Notes under the pieces: generated by a model
The model's input: the letters and a program-made list of their open reading frames with translations, nothing else
Database searches by the model: none
What the model was told of the DNA's origin: nothing
Program-made: the position numbers and the translations under genes
Shown: piece after piece, positions 1-7,410 of the stretch
Position numbering within the stretch: position 1 is the first letter of the stretch
How the letters are laid out: each line of letters starts with the position of its first letter
Assembly: GCA_011043375.1 (NCBI GenBank)
Contig: DQYP01000068.1
Coordinates: forward strand, 1-22,216
DNA: 22,216 bases
Source of the DNA: Thermotogaceae bacterium
GTDB lineage: Bacteria > Thermotogota > Thermotogae > B21-G9 > HyVt-16
Reading direction: 5' to 3'

Positions 1-1147
1 CAGCGTGACCATACGATATAGCTTTTATTGCATGTTCTTGCGAGATTCTCTCAACTTCTCGCATTAGTTCTGGAATATTACTCGTTGGAACAACCACATC
101 TTCAAGACAATTAGCAGGATACAGGGCATTAACCGCCTCAGCAATGGATTTTCTAATGCGCCATATCTTTTCGCGTGTATTTCTATTATCGGCAACAAAA
201 ACCTCCAAGGCTCCATGTTTAAAACAAAGATTCCCGATTCTTTCGTAATCGTCTTCCACTGCTGATTTATTGTTGCCTTCCAACTCAATTATCAATTGAG
301 CCTCGGCATCATCATATGGAAGTTTCGAATTCAGAAATTCTTCAGTTAAAAGCAATGAAGGTTTATCCATGAATTCTATAGAAGTTGGTACTATTTTTCC
401 CTCCCTTACTATAACTGGAACAAAATCTATTGCTTCCCTAAGAGTTTTAAAGGGTACAAGCAGATCAACCACATACTTGGGAAGAGGGAGCAATCTCAAG
501 ATTATTTTGGTAATGATTCCAAGTGTTCCCTCTGAACCAACCATCAACTGGACTAAATTGTATCCCGTTACATCCTTTACTCTCTTTCCACCAAAAAAGG
601 TGATTTCTCCACTCGGTAACACTACTTCCAATCCAAGAACATGATTGCCTGTGGGTCCATATTTTATGACTTTGTTTCCACCTGCATTTTCAGCTACATT
701 ACCACCTATAAATGAACTGTCACCACTACAAGGATCTCCTGCATATAACAGACCATGTCTATTGGCAAATTTTTGAATTTCTCCAGTTACAACCCCCGGT
801 TCAACAGTTATAGTAAGATTCTTCTCATCGAGTTCTAATATCTTGTTCATTTTCTCCAGTGACAGCACTATTCCACGGTACAATGGAACGGCTCCACCTG
901 ATAGGCCAGTCCCGGCACCTCTGGGAGTTACCGGTATCAGTTCTTCATTCGCAAGTTTCATGATCTCAGACACCTGTTCAGTTGTTTCGGGAAACACAAC
1001 AACCTCTGGGGGGATCTCCACTCTCGGCTGTCCTTCTTCATCGTGAGAGTAAACTTCTAACTTTTCAGGATCCATTGTAACGTTCCTCTCACCCACTATG
1101 TTTTTTAACCTTTCTATAATTTTCTCATCAACTTTGTTATATCTCAT
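1..1147 (-). CDS. glcD: FAD-linked lactate/glycolate oxidase-type dehydrogenase (GlcD/LctD family), 3' end missing
   Basis: This is a flavoprotein of the GlcD/D-lactate dehydrogenase family, which oxidises 2-hydroxy acids such as lactate to 2-oxo acids. I translated it from the reverse strand: 382 residues are visible and the reading frame runs off the left edge, so roughly the last 80 residues of a usual 460-470 are missing. The FAD-binding PCMH domain shows PRGAGTGLSGGAVP at residues 75-88. A second FAD region at about 137-157 contains GDPCSGDSS followed by GGNVAENAGG, then KYGPTG and VKDVTGYN further on. The C-terminal FAD-oxidase domain starts near residue 240. The ATG at 1147 overlaps the etfA stop as ATGA, with a GGAAAG Shine-Dalgarno inside etfA, so the genes are translationally coupled. 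Coupling to an Etf pair suggests an electron-confurcating lactate dehydrogenase. Family assignment is sure; lactate as substrate is inference. Confidence 0.9.
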   Translation of the reverse strand, partial: MRYNKVDEKIIERLKNIVGERNVTMDPEKLEVYSHDEEGQPRVEIPPEVVVFPETTEQVSEIMKLANEELIPVTPRGAGTGLSGGAVPLYRGIVLSLEKMNKILELDEKNLTITVEPGVVTGEIQKFANRHGLLYAGDPCSGDSSFIGGNVAENAGGNKVIKYGPTGNHVLGLEVVLPSGEITFFGGKRVKDVTGYNLVQLMVGSEGTLGIITKIILRLLPLPKYVVDLLVPFKTLREAIDFVPVIVREGKIVPTSIEFMDKPSLLLTEEFLNSKLPYDDAEAQLIIELEGNNKSAVEDDYERIGNLCFKHGALEVFVADNRNTREKIWRIRKSIAEAVNALYPANCLEDVVVPTSNIPELMREVERISQEHAIKAISYGHA

Positions 1148-2157
1148 TTGTTCTTTCCTCCCGATTTTTCAATTTCAAGCTTTATACGTTTGGTGAGTTC
1201 AGGTATGACTTCAAAAAGATCCCCCACTATTCCAAAATTCGCGATTCTGAATATGGGTGCCTCAGGATCTTTGTTTATTGCCACAATGTATTCAGAAGTT
1301 TGCATACCGGCAATGTGTTGTACAGCACCAGAAATACCCGCGGCTATGTACAATTTGGGGGATACAACTTTTCCACTCAATCCCACTTGGTGAGGATATC
1401 CGATCCATTTTGCATCCACCGCTGCTCTTGATGCTCCTATCGCTGCTTTCAAAGCTTCTGCTAATTCGGAAATGTATTTAACATTCTCCGGCTTTTTTAT
1501 TCCCTTCCCAAATGCAACAACCACATCAGCATCTTGGATATTAACATTTTGTGATTCATCACGTTCAAATCTAAGGGTTTTGACTCGCACATTGAATAGA
1601 CTTTCATCGGGTTTAAGTTCTACTATCTCTCCTTTTCTGCTTTCATCTTTTGGAAGAGGTCTGAAAGTTCTTGGCCTGACAGTCGCCATCTGTGGTCTGT
1701 GATTTGGTGTTTTTATTGTAGCCATGACATTTCCACCTATAGCTGGCCTTGTTTGTAAAAGTAAATTGGTTTCTTCTTCAATATCTAAACCAGTACAATC
1801 GGCTGTCAGCCCAGTATTCAACTTTGCAGCAACAGCAGGGAAGAATGTTCTTCCGGAACTGGTGGCACCAGTTAACATTATGTAAGGCTGCCTTTTCAAA
1901 GCCACATCGGTGACTATATTGGTCCAAATTTCCTGGTTGAAAAACTTAAGCTCCTCGTTTTTAACAAAGAGTACCCTATCTGCTCCCCTGTAAATCAGAT
2001 CTTCAAGTTCATCTTCGCATCTGGAGTAGAGAAGCAGAACTTCGACTTCACTACCCAATTTATCTGCAAGTTCTCTTGCCTTTGAAGTTAGTTCATATGT
2101 CACACTGTGTATCTTCGAATTTCTCACTTCCCCAACCACAAGAACGTCGAAATCCAT
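1144..2157 (-). CDS. etfA: Electron transfer flavoprotein alpha subunit
   Basis: EtfA forms a heterodimer with EtfB that passes electrons between a flavin dehydrogenase and a cofactor such as NAD or ferredoxin. The protein has 337 residues. The N-terminal nucleotide-binding-like domain covers about 1-200, with GRTFFPAVAAKLNTGLTADC at 102-121 and LLLQTRPAIGGNVMAT at 132-147. The C-terminal FAD domain carries the family motif VSPKLYIAAGISGAVQHIAG at 265-284, then SEYIVAINKDPEAPIF. I start it at the ATG at 2157 (MDFDVLVVGE); a TTG five codons upstream (2172) is in frame but has no Shine-Dalgarno, while the ATG has only a weak GGGGG run before it. There is no N-terminal ferredoxin-like domain such as I recall in the Acetobacterium LctC. 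It follows etfB by 24 bases and overlaps glcD by 4, so all three are one operon. Confidence 0.93.
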   Translation of the reverse strand: MDFDVLVVGEVRNSKIHSVTYELTSKARELADKLGSEVEVLLLYSRCEDELEDLIYRGADRVLFVKNEELKFFNQEIWTNIVTDVALKRQPYIMLTGATSSGRTFFPAVAAKLNTGLTADCTGLDIEEETNLLLQTRPAIGGNVMATIKTPNHRPQMATVRPRTFRPLPKDESRKGEIVELKPDESLFNVRVKTLRFERDESQNVNIQDADVVVAFGKGIKKPENVKYISELAEALKAAIGASRAAVDAKWIGYPHQVGLSGKVVSPKLYIAAGISGAVQHIAGMQTSEYIVAINKDPEAPIFRIANFGIVGDLFEVIPELTKRIKLEIEKSGGKNK

Positions 2158-2181
2158 TTTCACAGCCCCCAATTATAGATT

Positions 2182-2970
2182 TCAGATCACAGCCATTTTT
2201 TTCAATATATCAACAAGATCATCCAACGCCTTATTCAGATCTTTAACGGAATAAATCTTGGCATTTCGGGAAATCTTCGGATAGTTTATCTTAACGACAC
2301 GGGTGGGTGATCCTTTCAAACCCATCTCTGACTCACTCAATTCCAAATCATCTGCTTTTAAAAGTTTTAATTCAGCTCTTCGAGCCTTTATTTTTCCTCT
2401 TAAAGTGGGCATTCGTGGCTCGTTTATATCTTTGACAACCGTTAACAAACACGGAAACGGTAGAAACTGATCTTCATAGCCTTCTTCTACTACTCTTGAA
2501 ACAACCAAACCTTCGCTAGTAACCTCTTTTACTCTGTTTACATAGGTTGAAAATGGTATATCGAGCATTGCAGAAACTTCGGGGCCAACTTGACCGGTTT
2601 CACCATCGGTTGCTTTTTCGCCCGCGAGTATCAGATCGAATTTTCCAAGCTTTTCTATAGCCTTCGAAAGGGCTTTAGATGTTGCCCAAGTATCCGCTCC
2701 TGCGAGTTTCCTATCACTCAAAAGGTAGGCTTCGTCGATTCCCATAGCCAAAGCTTCCCTAAGTGCTTCCTCTGTTTGAGGAGGACCCATGGATATCGCT
2801 ACAACCTCTCCACCTTTCTTCTCTTTCAATCTAAGTGCCTCTTCCAATGCGTGGAGATCCAAAGGATTTATAATTGCTTGAAGCCCTTCTCTTATCATCG
2901 TACCCGTTTTTTCATCCATTTTTACCTCATCCGTGTCTGGTACTTGTTTTAATAAAACTATTATTCTCAT
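2182..2970 (-). CDS. etfB: Electron transfer flavoprotein beta subunit
   Basis: EtfB is the partner of EtfA. In classical Etfs it binds AMP; in bifurcating Etfs the same site holds a second FAD. The 262-residue protein begins MRIIVLLKQVPDTDEVKMD, the usual family start. It has the signature AGEKATDGETGQVGPEVSAM at about 116-135 and PRMPTLRGKIKARRAE near 195, both typical. Length is normal. The ATG at 2970 is preceded by AAAAGGAGTGG, a strong Shine-Dalgarno. It is first in the operon etfB-etfA-glcD and lies behind a good sigma-A promoter at 3041-3069. Whether the nucleotide site binds FAD (bifurcating) or AMP cannot be decided by eye; the linkage to a GlcD-type dehydrogenase favours the Lct-type bifurcating or confurcating system. 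Etf identity is secure, the energetic mode is inference. Confidence 0.93.
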   Translation of the reverse strand: MRIIVLLKQVPDTDEVKMDEKTGTMIREGLQAIINPLDLHALEEALRLKEKKGGEVVAISMGPPQTEEALREALAMGIDEAYLLSDRKLAGADTWATSKALSKAIEKLGKFDLILAGEKATDGETGQVGPEVSAMLDIPFSTYVNRVKEVTSEGLVVSRVVEEGYEDQFLPFPCLLTVVKDINEPRMPTLRGKIKARRAELKLLKADDLELSESEMGLKGSPTRVVKINYPKISRNAKIYSVKDLNKALDDLVDILKKMAVI

Positions 2971-3040
2971 TAGCCCACTCCTTTTGATAATTTTTTTGAT
3001 GAATTTAAGAGGACTTTCTGGAGTTTTACATTTCGTTTTT

Positions 3041-3069
3041 ATGATATCATTTTTTTATGTTTAAATCAA
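3041..3069 (-). promoter_or_regulatory. Sigma-A promoter of etfB-etfA-glcD
   Basis: Read on the reverse strand, TTGATT (3069-3064) and TATCAT (3046-3041) are separated by exactly 17 bases of A-rich spacer. This places the transcription start near 3035 and leaves a leader of about 65 nt before the etfB ATG. The -10 lies inside the palindrome ATGATATCAT (3041-3050). Identified by pattern only. Confidence 0.6.
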
Positions 3070-3080
3070 ATTTTTTATCC

Positions 3081-3096
3081 ATTTAATCTGTTAAAT
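3081..3096. repeat. Inverted repeat in the etfB/zwf divergent region, possible operator
   Basis: ATTTAA-TCTG-TTAAAT is a perfect 6-4-6 inverted repeat, 11 bases beyond the -35 of the etfB promoter and about 33 bases before the -35 proposed for zwf. It is AT-only in its arms, so a chance origin in this AT-rich region is quite possible. Its position between two divergent promoters is the only reason to consider a regulator site. The rest of the 237-base gap (2971-3207) holds the two promoters and ribosome binding sites and no gene that I can see. Confidence 0.25.
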
Positions 3097-3128
3097 AGAT
3101 ATATGAAAAAGATTTGTAATACCAAAAC

Positions 3129-3157
3129 TTTATTGGACATTTGTAAAGTGATATACT
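3129..3157 (+). promoter_or_regulatory. Candidate promoter of the zwf operon
   Basis: TATACT at 3152-3157 is a good -10 match. The hexamer 17 bases upstream is TTTATT (3129-3134), a weak -35. A better -35-like TTGGAC (3133-3138) lies too close. Start would be near 3164, about 44 nt before the zwf ATG. Confidence 0.4.
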
Positions 3158-3207
3158 TTTAGTATGAAATATGAACTATGATTACTGGTTGGAAGGATTG
3201 AGTACAG

Positions 3208-4761
3208 ATGAAGTGTAATGTGACAAGGAAAACTCAAAAAATTGACCATACGGAATTATACTTTTCAAAACCATCTCGACCTGTTGGAATAATCATTTTT
3301 GGTGCATCGGGTAATTTAACGCGGAAAAAACTTTTACCTTCTCTTTTCAAATTATATCAAAGAGATTTAATACCGGATGATTTCTTCATCCTCGGTGTTG
3401 CACGTACTCAGATGACGGATGAACAGTTCAGGGAATATGTTCAGAAATCCATTAAACAAGCTGGGAATAGAAAATTTTTGAGTGATTTTTTAAAGCATTG
3501 CTACTATTTGAGTGGCAATTATGAATCTTCAGAAACTTACGGAGAGATTCAAAATAAATTGAAAAGATTGGAAAGGATCCATGGTACTCAGGGAAACAAA
3601 ATATTCTATCTTGCGATTCCTCCGAACGTTTTTCAAGCGGTGATATACAGATTGAGTGAATCCGGTCTTGCAAGGGAATCGAAATTCAGTTCTAATTTTG
3701 CGAGGGTTGTAATAGAAAAACCTTTCGGTAAAGATCTTGAAAGTGCCCGTGAACTTGAGAGAAGCTTAGCGAATAATTTCAGTGAAAAACAAATCTATAG
3801 AATTGATCATTATCTTGGGAAAGAAACCGTTCAAAACATTTTTATATTCAGATTTGCCAATACCATATTCGAACAGGTTTGGAACAATAAATTCATAGAT
3901 CATGTCCAAATAACAGTCGCAGAGGATATAGGTGTGGAAAACAGGGCTGGTTACTTCGATACCACAGGGCTCTTGAGAGATATGTTTCAAAACCACATTT
4001 TGCAAATGCTGGCTTTCGTTGCGATGGAACCCCCCGCATCATTCAACGCAGAAAGAATTAGGGATGAAAAGGTAAAGGTTCTAAGATCGATACGTCCTTT
4101 TCCTTTGAACGAGCTTTACAGGTGGATAGTTCGCGGACAGTATCTTTCTGGAAAAGTTAACGATTATCAAGTACCGGCTTATACTGAAGAACCGGGGGTG
4201 TCCAAGGATTCCAAAACTGAAACTTTCGTGGCTATGAAACTCATGATAGATAATTGGCGATGGAACGGTGTGCCATTTTATATAAGAGCGGGTAAAAGAC
4301 TACCTCGAAAGATAAGTGAGATAGCGATAATATTCAAAAAGGTTCCATACTCGATGTTTCCAAATATTCCAATTGAAGAGCTTGCACCCAATAGCTTGAT
4401 CATAAATATTCAGCCAGATGAGGGGATAGCCCTGAACATACAGGTGAAACATCCCGGCGCGCGATTGTGCCTTGAAACATTGAGTATGGAATTCAAATAT
4501 GAAAATGTTTTCAGTATAAAGGCATTGGATGCATACGAGAGGTTACTTTTAGACTGTATGATAGGTGATCAAACTTTGTTCATCAGGAATGATGATGTAA
4601 TAGCTTCTTGGGAATTATTAACACCGGTTTTGAGATCCTGGGAAAAGAAATCCGAAAATGAAAAAAATGGCAAAGTTCACCCTTACAGGGCGGGTACCTG
4701 GGGGCCGAAAGAAGCAGATTGGTTGATAGAGAAAGATGGTAGAAAATGGAGAAAACTTTAA
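3208..4761 (+). CDS. zwf: Glucose-6-phosphate 1-dehydrogenase
   Basis: This enzyme oxidises glucose 6-phosphate to 6-phosphogluconolactone and makes NADPH, the entry step of the oxidative pentose phosphate pathway. The 517-residue protein has the Rossmann NADP motif GASGNLTRKK at 32-41 (GASGDLTKRK type), EKPFG at 170-174 and the family signature RIDHYLGKE at 198-206, whose His and Lys contact the sugar phosphate. The catalytic histidine follows in GYFDTTGLLRDMFQNH. RYRAGKRLP-type sequence is present as IRAGKRLPRK. Length is that of a usual bacterial enzyme, with about 25 extra N-terminal residues ahead of the Rossmann fold. The ATG at 3208 is preceded by GGAAGG 11 bases upstream, a slightly long spacing. 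It heads a rightward operon with pgl 13 bases behind. Confidence 0.97.
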   Translation: MKCNVTRKTQKIDHTELYFSKPSRPVGIIIFGASGNLTRKKLLPSLFKLYQRDLIPDDFFILGVARTQMTDEQFREYVQKSIKQAGNRKFLSDFLKHCYYLSGNYESSETYGEIQNKLKRLERIHGTQGNKIFYLAIPPNVFQAVIYRLSESGLARESKFSSNFARVVIEKPFGKDLESARELERSLANNFSEKQIYRIDHYLGKETVQNIFIFRFANTIFEQVWNNKFIDHVQITVAEDIGVENRAGYFDTTGLLRDMFQNHILQMLAFVAMEPPASFNAERIRDEKVKVLRSIRPFPLNELYRWIVRGQYLSGKVNDYQVPAYTEEPGVSKDSKTETFVAMKLMIDNWRWNGVPFYIRAGKRLPRKISEIAIIFKKVPYSMFPNIPIEELAPNSLIINIQPDEGIALNIQVKHPGARLCLETLSMEFKYENVFSIKALDAYERLLLDCMIGDQTLFIRNDDVIASWELLTPVLRSWEKKSENEKNGKVHPYRAGTWGPKEADWLIEKDGRKWRKL

Positions 4762-4763
4762 CG

Positions 4764-4777
4764 AGGTGAGTAAATTG
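4764..4777 (+). promoter_or_regulatory. Ribosome binding site and TTG start that fix the pgl start
   Basis: GAGGTGAG (4763-4770) lies four bases before an in-frame TTG (4775-4777). The longer frame would start at an ATG at 4736, inside zwf, with no Shine-Dalgarno. The TTG gives an N-terminus comparable to known 6-phosphogluconolactonases, so I take it as the real start. Confidence 0.7.
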
Positions 4778-5467
4778 ATAGAGGTTAAAAGATTTTCCAA
4801 TAAAGAAGAATTTTACGAAGCCGCGCTTAATTTAATAGTGGATTTAATAAATAAAACACTCAAAAAGAGAAATACTTTCACTCTCGTGTTGGCCGGTGGA
4901 AGAACTCCCGTACCTTTATACGATAGATTATCAAAGTGTGAATTGCCTTGGGATAGAATGCATCTATTTTGGGGGGACGAGAGATTTCTTCCTCAGAATG
5001 AAGATGGTAACAACTTCAGGGTTGCATATGAGGTTTTCATCTCCAAAATAAAGATACCATCTGAGAATATTCACAGAATTAAAACGGAATTCTCAAGTGC
5101 GGAAGCCTGTGCTCTAAATTATGAAAATGAGCTTTTGAAATTCTTTGGAACGGTTCCGGAATTCGATTTAACTCTCTTGGGAATGGGAGAAGATGGTCAC
5201 ACCGCTTCTATTTTTCCCAAAAGTCCAATCATAAAAGAATCAAAAAGACTCGTTGTTCCAACACCACCTCATGGAGATCCAAAAGTTCCTCGTATAACTT
5301 TAACACTGAAAGCCATAAACAATTCAAAGAATATCATTTTTTTAATATCGGGGGAAAACAAAAGAAAGCTATTTGAACGGATAATCAAAAATCCCGAAGA
5401 ATATTCACAAGAGTATCCTGCATCATTGGTTAAGGGAAAAGAAAAGACCATCTGGTTTGTTAATTGA
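4775..5467 (+). CDS. pgl: 6-phosphogluconolactonase
   Basis: This enzyme hydrolyses 6-phosphogluconolactone, the product of Zwf, to 6-phosphogluconate. From the TTG at 4775 the protein has 230 residues, close to the roughly 220 of the T. maritima enzyme. It belongs to the DevB/SOL (glucosamine-6-phosphate isomerase-like) fold: LVLAGGRTPVPLYDRL near residue 40, FWGDERFLPQNEDGNNFR near 68-85, LLGMGEDGHTASIFP near 135 with the catalytic Asp-Gly-His, and the C-terminal LVKGKEKTIWFVN. The segment HGDPKVPRITLTLKAIN is likewise typical. The zwf stop lies 13 bases upstream and the aldolase gene starts 29 bases downstream, so it is the second gene of a four-gene operon. No 6-phosphogluconate dehydrogenase (gnd) is in the window. 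A longer start at 4736 is less likely. Confidence 0.95.
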   Translation: MIEVKRFSNKEEFYEAALNLIVDLINKTLKKRNTFTLVLAGGRTPVPLYDRLSKCELPWDRMHLFWGDERFLPQNEDGNNFRVAYEVFISKIKIPSENIHRIKTEFSSAEACALNYENELLKFFGTVPEFDLTLLGMGEDGHTASIFPKSPIIKESKRLVVPTPPHGDPKVPRITLTLKAINNSKNIIFLISGENKRKLFERIIKNPEEYSQEYPASLVKGKEKTIWFVN

Positions 5468-5496
5468 AGATTTCAGTGATCAAAGGAGGTTTATAA

Positions 5497-6174
5497 ATGA
5501 ATATCAATCTCTTTTTGAGGGAAAAGGTAGTTGAAACTGCAAAGAGAATCCTCGACTTTGGACTTGTAACCGGTACCTGGGGAAATATCTCGATAAAAGA
5601 TGATAAACTGTTACATGTTACACCAAGTGGGGTGCTCTATCCTCAAATGAGAACATCCGATGTTGTTACTGTTGATATGAATGGAAACGTGGTTTATGGT
5701 AATCTCATACCAACGAGCGAATTACCGATGCACCTTGCAATATACAAAAATCGCAGTGATGTGGGGGCGATAATCCACTTTCATGGACTCTATTCATCGA
5801 TAATATCCATAATAGCCGATGAAATTCCACCACTTTTAGAGGATATCGCTATGGCGCTCGGTTATCCACTAAAAGTCAGCAAATATGCTTTCCCCGGAAC
5901 AACGGAATTAAGCGAAAATGTTTTGGAAGCACTTGGTGATAACAATGCCGTTTATATGAGGAACCACGGTGCAACTGCGGTGGGAGAAGATATAGAGGAT
6001 GCCTTTTTAAACGCGATTTTAGCAGAGAAAGCGGCACAGATTTACTACTTTTCGAGCATCGCAACGCAGGAACATAAAAATCTTGAAGTGCATTACGTTC
6101 CCGAAAAACATGCACGGGAACTCAGGAAAAAATACCTTGAGAAATATAAACTCCTCAAGAAAACCACCAAATGA
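5497..6174 (+). CDS. Class II aldolase (FucA/AraD family), zinc dependent
   Basis: The 225-residue protein belongs to the zinc-dependent class II aldolase/AraD family, whose members split L-fuculose 1-phosphate or related sugar phosphates into dihydroxyacetone phosphate and an aldehyde, or epimerise ribulose 5-phosphate. All key residues are visible: GTWGNISIK at 26-34, TPSG at 42-45, the catalytic glutamate E75 in TSELPMH, zinc ligands H94 and H96 in IIHFHG, and H157 in MRNHGATAVG. These sit two positions off the E. coli FucA numbering (E73, H92, H94, H155). The ATG follows AAAGGAGG at 7-base spacing. The next gene, an alcohol dehydrogenase, starts 13 bases later. That pairing recalls FucA with FucO, where lactaldehyde is reduced to propanediol, but no fucose genes are present. 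Substrate unknown; a methylthioribulose- or pentulose-phosphate role is also possible. Confidence 0.9.
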   Translation: MNINLFLREKVVETAKRILDFGLVTGTWGNISIKDDKLLHVTPSGVLYPQMRTSDVVTVDMNGNVVYGNLIPTSELPMHLAIYKNRSDVGAIIHFHGLYSSIISIIADEIPPLLEDIAMALGYPLKVSKYAFPGTTELSENVLEALGDNNAVYMRNHGATAVGEDIEDAFLNAILAEKAAQIYYFSSIATQEHKNLEVHYVPEKHARELRKKYLEKYKLLKKTTK

Positions 6175-6187
6175 AGGGGGGAAATGT

Positions 6188-7354
6188 ATGAATAACTTCG
6201 TATTTCACAACCCAACGAAGATAATTTTTGGTAAAGGAACGATAAGCGAAATCGGAAAAGAGATCAAGAATGTGGCCATAAAAAAGGTATTACTCTTGTA
6301 TGGTGGTGGATCGATAAAGAAAAATGGTGTTTATGATACCGTCGTAGAGTCTCTAAAAGACAACGGAATTGAATGGGTTGAGGTTTCAGGGGTTGTTCCC
6401 AATCCAGTTTTAAGCAAAGTTCATGAAGGGGTTGAAATCGCTAAAGAGGAGAATGTGGGAGCGATACTCGCGGTTGGTGGAGGAAGTGTCATCGACTCCG
6501 GAAAAGCAATTGCAGCTGGATTTTACTATGATGGAGATATCTGGGATGCCTACATCGAAAAATACACCATCACCAAAGCTTTACCATTGTTCGTCGTGCT
6601 CACACTTTCAGCAACTGGTTCGGAAATGAACGGAAACAGTGTTATAACTAACGAAAAAACCAAACAAAAATTCGCAGTTCGTGGAGCTGTTTATCCGACT
6701 GTATCTATAATAGATCCCTCAGCTCAGTTCTCGCTTCCAAAGGCGCAAGTTGTCTACGGTGCCGTGGATATAATAACCCATGTTTTGGAAAACTACTTCG
6801 ATCACACTAAAGATACGGAGATACAGGATAGGATTTCTGAAAGCCTTGTCAGAACGGTTATGAATAACACTGAGAAGATACTTCAAAATCCAACCGACTA
6901 CGAAGCAAGGGCACAATTTGCATGGTGCGGAACATTGGCTTTGAATGGACTAACAGCAGCTGGAAAAAGTGGAGGCGATTGGGCTTCACATAGGATAGAA
7001 CATTCTTTGAGCGCTCTGTATGGGATTGCTCACGGTGCAGGACTTGCAATAATATCACCTGCATGGATGAAGTATGTTTACAAAGAATATTTAGAGAAAT
7101 TCGTACGCTTTGCGGAAAAAATCTTTGGAATAATAGAAGGCAATGATGAAGAGAAAGTCTTAAAAGGTATAGAATCCTTAAAAGAATGGTACAAAAAGAT
7201 AGGTGCTCCTGTTTCACTTAAAGATGCCAATATCCCCAAAGAAGATATAGAAAAGATCGTTGAAAATGTCTGTATGTTGAAACTACCATTGGGAAACATA
7301 AAGAAACTTTATAAAGATGATATCAGAGAAATTCTTAAGATAGCAGCTGATTGA
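6188..7354 (+). CDS. Iron-containing alcohol dehydrogenase, BdhA/YqhD type (close to T. maritima TM0820)
   Basis: This is a group III alcohol dehydrogenase that reduces aldehydes to alcohols, in the BdhA/YqhD subgroup that usually prefers NADPH. The 388-residue protein starts MNNFVFHNPTKIIFGKGTI. It has LYGGGSIKKNGVYD at 38-50, the nucleotide-binding GGGSVIDSGKAIAAG at 97-111, and SATGSEMNGN at 141-150. Metal ligands are D194, H198 (GAVDIITH), H268 (SHRIEH) and H282 (GIAHGAG), as in YqhD and TM0820. From memory the sequence runs nearly colinear with TM0820. The reading frame is open back to 6083, but the ATG at 6188 follows AAGGGGGG and begins exactly where homologues begin. It is last in the zwf operon and ends before the hairpin at 7371-7410. 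Cofactor preference for NADPH is inferred from the subgroup. Confidence 0.95.
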   Translation: MNNFVFHNPTKIIFGKGTISEIGKEIKNVAIKKVLLLYGGGSIKKNGVYDTVVESLKDNGIEWVEVSGVVPNPVLSKVHEGVEIAKEENVGAILAVGGGSVIDSGKAIAAGFYYDGDIWDAYIEKYTITKALPLFVVLTLSATGSEMNGNSVITNEKTKQKFAVRGAVYPTVSIIDPSAQFSLPKAQVVYGAVDIITHVLENYFDHTKDTEIQDRISESLVRTVMNNTEKILQNPTDYEARAQFAWCGTLALNGLTAAGKSGGDWASHRIEHSLSALYGIAHGAGLAIISPAWMKYVYKEYLEKFVRFAEKIFGIIEGNDEEKVLKGIESLKEWYKKIGAPVSLKDANIPKEDIEKIVENVCMLKLPLGNIKKLYKDDIREILKIAAD

Positions 7355-7370
7355 TTTCTCAAAAATCCTT

Positions 7371-7410
7371 AAAAGCAACTCTCCATCGTTCAGATTGGGG
7401 AGTTGCTTTT
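7371..7410. terminator. Bidirectional intrinsic terminator between the zwf operon and the nucleotidyltransferase gene
   Basis: AAAAGCAACTCTCC (7371-7384) pairs with GGGGAGTTGCTTTT (7397-7410) over 14 bp with one G-U pair, around a 12-base loop. T-runs follow on both strands: ACAGAATTTTTT to the right, and AAGGATTTTTG on the reverse strand. The stop codon of the leftward nucleotidyltransferase gene (7390-7392) lies in the loop. Confidence 0.85.

Noticed and set aside
2590..2952. A 120-codon forward frame opposite etfB
   Set aside because: Antisense shadow of the conserved EtfB region, without a start signal.
4736..4774. Longer pgl start at an ATG within zwf
   Set aside because: No Shine-Dalgarno precedes it, whereas GAGGTGAG fits the TTG at 4775 and family length.
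6083..6187. Longer alcohol dehydrogenase start within the aldolase gene
   Set aside because: The extra 35 residues have no counterpart in homologues; the ATG at 6188 has a good ribosome binding site.
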